Shown: piece after piece, positions 7,403 through 9,139 of the stretch | Position numbering within the stretch: position 1 is the stretch's first letter | How the letters are laid out: each line of letters begins with the position of its first letter | NCBI GenBank assembly: GCA_938075575.1 | Contig: CALJHI010000034.1 | Location: forward strand, 1 to 9,139 | Direction: 5' to 3' | DNA: 9,139 nt | DNA from: an uncultured SAR86 cluster bacterium | GTDB taxonomy: Bacteria; Pseudomonadota; Gammaproteobacteria; Magnimaribacterales; D2472 | Position numbers and translations under genes: made by a program | The notes under the pieces: generated by a model | The model's database searches: none | Told to the model about the DNA's origin: nothing | Seen by the model: the letters and a program-made list of their open reading frames with translations, nothing else

Positions 7403-7876
7403 TAGATTATTGATCTTTTTTTCAATTTTACTAGGCTTTGTGGAGGGCAAAAACCTCTTAACTACTTTACCATCACTATTTATTAAAAATTTTGAAAAAT
7501 TCCATTCTATTGGTCTATAGCCTAAGAACCCACGCTTAGAATCTTTTAAAAAAGTATACAAAGGGTCTTCATTTGGACCATTCACATCAATCTTATTGAA
7601 AAGAGGGAATGTAATGTTGTACTTTTCAGTACAGAAGAATTTAATCTCATCGTTACTTCCAGGCTCTTGAGCTTTAAACTGATTGCATGGAAAAGCTAGA
7701 ATTTCAAAATTATCACCCTTAAAATTATCATATAAATTTTGTAGGCCTTCATATTGATAGGTTAATCCACAATAGCTAGCAACATTTACTATTAATAGGG
7801 TTTTCCCCTTGTAGCTTCCCAAATTAACTTCATTAAGCTCTGCATCTTTTACTGTTATGTCATATATACTTTTCAT
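7394..7876 (-). CDS. Glutathione-peroxidase-family thiol peroxidase, copy 1
   Basis: This is a GPx-family peroxidase (BtuE/GpxA type, 160 residues) that reduces hydrogen peroxide or lipid hydroperoxides, probably with thioredoxin as reductant. The thioredoxin fold shows the peroxidatic cysteine C36 in NVASYCGLT, and Q70 in FKAQEPGSNDE, W125 and N126 in IEWNFSKFL complete the catalytic tetrad. C82 in FFCTEKYNITFPLFNKIDVNG is at the resolving-cysteine position of thioredoxin-dependent GPx proteins. C64 lies in the common FPCNQF motif. There is no in-frame TGA at the active site, so it is a cysteine enzyme, not a selenoprotein. Residue 35 is tyrosine, where most family members have a charged or polar residue such as E, K or Q. 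No signal peptide is visible, so it is probably cytoplasmic. It lies 12 bases downstream of copy 2 and is probably co-transcribed with it. Confidence 0.93.
   Translation of the reverse strand: MKSIYDITVKDAELNEVNLGSYKGKTLLIVNVASYCGLTYQYEGLQNLYDNFKGDNFEILAFPCNQFKAQEPGSNDEIKFFCTEKYNITFPLFNKIDVNGPNEDPLYTFLKDSKRGFLGYRPIEWNFSKFLINSDGKVVKRFLPSTKPSKIEKKINNLLS
7548..7672. repeat. Direct repeat unit A within peroxidase copy 1
   Basis: These 125 bases match 8040-8164 at 124 positions at a constant offset of 492 bases with no gaps. The only difference is A at 7639 versus G at 8131. The block encodes residues ~69-110, including Q70 and C82. It has sharp edges: mismatches begin immediately on both sides, at 7547/8039 and 7673/8165. 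Confidence 0.95.
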
Positions 7877-7888
7877 AGTAATTTGTAT

Positions 7889-8368
7889 TTATAGAATTGA
7901 TTGTATATCTTCAATGAGATCAGATGGCTCTATCCTTGGATCATATCTTTTAAATAATTCACAATTTTTCTTAAAAAGAAATTTTGTAAAATTCCATTCA
8001 ATATCTTTTGTATCAGACCCTTCACAGCTAATATTTTTCAAAAAAGTATACAAAGGGTCTTCATTTGGACCATTCACATCAATCTTATTGAAAAGAGGGA
8101 ATGTAATGTTGTACTTTTCAGTACAGAAGAGTTTAATCTCATCGTTACTTCCAGGCTCTTGAGCGCCAAATTGGTTGCTTGGAAAAGCTAAAATTTCTAG
8201 CCCTTGAGAATTAAATTCATTATAAAGTTCCTGCAATCCCTCATAATGATATGTAAGACCACATTCACTAGCCACATTGACTATTAGAAGTGTTTTTCCA
8301 TCATAGATAGAGAGATCTACATCATCTAGATTATTGTCTTTAACAGTAAAGTCAGTTATTTTTTTCAT
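7889..8368 (-). CDS. Glutathione-peroxidase-family thiol peroxidase, copy 2
   Basis: This 159-residue paralogue of the next gene has the same predicted role in peroxide reduction. It carries C36 in the usual NVASECGLT context, Q70 in FGAQEPGS, C82 in LFCTEKYNITFPLF as likely resolving cysteine, and W125/N126 in IEWNFTKFL. Numbering is identical to copy 1 through the active site. Differences from copy 1 are S64 in FPSNQF, where copy 1 and most relatives have Cys, and the segment 112-122 NISCEGSDTKD. That segment replaces the usual glycine-rich GFLG loop and adds a cysteine, C115. It is first in the pair, facing away from elaA, and its ATG at 8366-8368 is followed 12 bases after its stop by the copy 1 ATG. 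No selenocysteine codon or signal peptide is seen. Confidence 0.93.
   Translation of the reverse strand: MKKITDFTVKDNNLDDVDLSIYDGKTLLIVNVASECGLTYHYEGLQELYNEFNSQGLEILAFPSNQFGAQEPGSNDEIKLFCTEKYNITFPLFNKIDVNGPNEDPLYTFLKNISCEGSDTKDIEWNFTKFLFKKNCELFKRYDPRIEPSDLIEDIQSIL
8040..8164. repeat. Direct repeat unit B within peroxidase copy 2
   Basis: This is the partner of 7548-7672, with 124 of 125 bases identical. The single difference changes residue 80 (Phe in copy 1, Leu in copy 2), while every synonymous position is the same. An adjacent stretch compared by hand (8231-8306 versus 7739-7814) is only about 71% identical, so the block stands out from the general similarity of the two genes. Confidence 0.95.
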
Positions 8369-8502
8369 AGGCTGTTTTTTATAATGTGAAGATTTTAAGT
8401 TATTAATGATTATTTCTCCACTTAATACCTTTAATATATAGTTAATAAATACTTATTTCTGAAAAGATGTAAGATTCATGATTTAGTTTGAGATATTTAA
8501 GT
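8369..8502. promoter_or_regulatory. Divergent intergenic region between peroxidase copy 2 and elaA
   Basis: This 134-base, very AT-rich gap is the longest non-coding stretch in the window. It separates two divergent genes, so promoters for both are expected here. TATAAT occurs at 8380-8385 on the + strand, but it is far from the elaA start and faces away from the peroxidases. I see no convincing spaced -35/-10 pair, no OxyR-like or Fur-like palindrome, and no small ORF with support on either strand. Confidence 0.35.
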
Positions 8503-8970
8503 ATGACAAGTTCAAAAGAAATTAAACTTATTTGGAAAAAATATAAAGATTTATCAAGTGATGAGTTATATTCAATTTTGCATTTGAGACAAAAAGTATT
8601 TATTTTAGAGCAAGATTGTCCATACATAGATGCTGACTACTCAGACCAAGACGCATTTCATTTATTAGCATATAAAGATAATGACTTAATTGGATATCTT
8701 AGGGCTTTCAAGCCTGGAATAAAGTATGAAGGTTCTTCACTGGGAAGAATAGTCACTGAAATAAATTCAAGAGGTCTCGGCGTGGGTAAAATGATAACCA
8801 TTGAGGGAGTAAACTTTTTAAAAAAAGATTACCCAGATTATGAAATTGTGATTTCTGCCCAACATCGATTAGAACATTTTTATATTGATTTGGGATTTAC
8901 TTCAAGAGGAGAGGTTTACCTAGAAGATGATATTGATCATATACAAATGTATTTTATTCCGACTAAATAA
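8503..8970 (+). CDS. elaA: ElaA-type GNAT family N-acetyltransferase
   Basis: This 155-residue single-domain acetyltransferase follows E. coli ElaA throughout. LRQKVFILEQDCPYIDAD (28-45) matches the ElaA signature R-x-x-VFV-x-EQ-x-CPY-x-D-x-D, and GRIV (81-84) precedes the acetyl-CoA loop RGLGVGKMI (90-98). AQHRLEHFYIDLGF and EVYLEDDIDHIQM match the C-terminal half. The natural substrate of ElaA is not established, so the name conveys family only. I chose ATG 8503 over an in-frame TTG at 8488, which would add five residues before the region alignable to ElaA. A weak TGAG sits about 10 bases upstream. The gene is divergent from the peroxidase pair, and its stop lies 19 bases from the end of the convergent synthetase gene. 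Confidence 0.9.
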   Translation: MTSSKEIKLIWKKYKDLSSDELYSILHLRQKVFILEQDCPYIDADYSDQDAFHLLAYKDNDLIGYLRAFKPGIKYEGSSLGRIVTEINSRGLGVGKMITIEGVNFLKKDYPDYEIVISAQHRLEHFYIDLGFTSRGEVYLEDDIDHIQMYFIPTK

Positions 8971-8989
8971 GAGATAACCTCATTTTATT

Positions 8990-9139
8990 TCACTTAATAA
9001 TTGGGCTATCAAACAATAAACTATGTATCTCTTCGGTTATGAAAGGAGCGAAAGGGTGCATCATAACTAGTATTTCTTTCAATAGCGGCCTAAGATTTTT
9101 TGTATCTCCACTTTTTTTACATTCTTCAATATAGACATC
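8990..9139 (-). CDS. valS: Class I aminoacyl-tRNA synthetase C-terminus, probably valyl-tRNA synthetase (5' part outside window)
   Basis: The last 49 codons plus a TGA stop (complement of 8990-8992) are in the window and the frame stays open to its right edge. The peptide contains MHPFAPFITEEIHSLL, the helix of the class Ia anticodon-binding domain. HPF-x-PFITEEI is most typical of ValRS; LeuRS and IleRS have different versions (for example NPFTPHI in E. coli LeuRS). DVYIEECK near the edge resembles the DWYLE-x-x-K segment of ValRS. The protein ends only 12 residues after TEEI, whereas E. coli ValRS continues for well over 100 residues, including a C-terminal coiled coil. The frame after the stop shows no continuing coding sequence. 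Membership in class Ia is strong; the Val specificity is probable but unproven from 49 residues. Confidence 0.68.
   Translation of the reverse strand, partial: DVYIEECKKSGDTKNLRPLLKEILVMMHPFAPFITEEIHSLLFDSPIIK

Noticed and set aside
7857..8162. A 101-codon open frame on the + strand across the peroxidase genes
   Set aside because: It is antisense to two clearly conserved genes, is not protein-like, and its similarity to other sequence comes from the peroxidase repeat on the other strand.
7394..8368. Possible selenocysteine use in the glutathione-peroxidase-like genes
   Set aside because: Both copies have an ordinary cysteine codon at residue 36 and no in-frame TGA, so no recoding is needed.
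8442..8627. A 61-codon open frame on the - strand overlapping the elaA start and the intergenic region
   Set aside because: It is mostly antisense to conserved elaA codons, has no recognisable domain or ribosome binding site, and fits a chance frame in AT-rich DNA.
8965..8990. Possible bidirectional terminator between elaA and the synthetase gene
   Set aside because: The best pairing is a 3-base GAG/CTC stem around ATAAC with a bulged A/T extension. This is too weak to claim.
1..9139. A new multi-gene defence, mobile or biosynthetic system
   Set aside because: All the genes belong to recognised families, nearly all with housekeeping roles. There are no transposases, integrases, nuclease-plus-effector pairs, CRISPR-like repeats or tRNA-associated insertion marks.

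Overview
The window is a strongly AT-rich piece of bacterial chromosome packed with housekeeping genes. It fits a gammaproteobacterium with a small, streamlined genome, possibly a SAR86-like marine lineage. The gammaproteobacterial signs are a dnaE-accA-tilS gene order and a holD-rimI pair, because the psi subunit HolD is essentially a gammaproteobacterial protein. AT-richness, gaps of 2-20 bases and genes overlapping at their ends point to streamlining. The SAR86 placement is an inference from this general character, not from a marker gene.

Layout. (1) Positions 1-4844, + strand: a tight run of the 3' 60% of dnaE (replicative polymerase alpha subunit), accA (acetyl-CoA carboxylase alpha subunit), a short-form tilS (tRNA-Ile lysidine synthetase) and a PaaG-like enoyl-CoA hydratase/isomerase family gene. 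Gaps are 2, 2 and 21 bases, so it is probably one operon. (2) Positions 4831-6492, - strand: leuA (2-isopropylmalate synthase, long type-2 form), whose 3' end overlaps the crotonase gene by 14 bases. (3) Positions 6527-7402, + strand: holD (polymerase III psi subunit) and rimI (ribosomal protein S18 alanine N-acetyltransferase), joined stop-to-start. (4) Positions 7394-8368, - strand: two tandem glutathione-peroxidase-family genes, the first overlapping rimI by 9 bases. (5) Positions 8503-8970, + strand: an ElaA-type GNAT acetyltransferase. (6) Positions 8990-9139, - strand: the last 49 codons of a class I aminoacyl-tRNA synthetase, most likely valS, convergent with elaA.

Functionally the window joins replication (DnaE, HolD), translation (TilS, RimI, probable ValS), fatty acid synthesis (AccA), leucine synthesis (LeuA) and peroxide defence (two GPx-like proteins). 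I see no mobile element, CRISPR array, tRNA, rRNA or defence island, and no candidate for a new multi-gene system. The most notable signal is inside the peroxidase pair. A 125-base block is 124/125 identical between the copies, including every synonymous site, while an adjacent stretch is only about 70% identical. This looks like recent gene conversion. Other points worth checking are the short TilS, the abrupt end of the probable ValS, a serine in place of glutamine in the DnaE clamp-binding motif, and overlapping convergent genes with no room for ordinary terminators.
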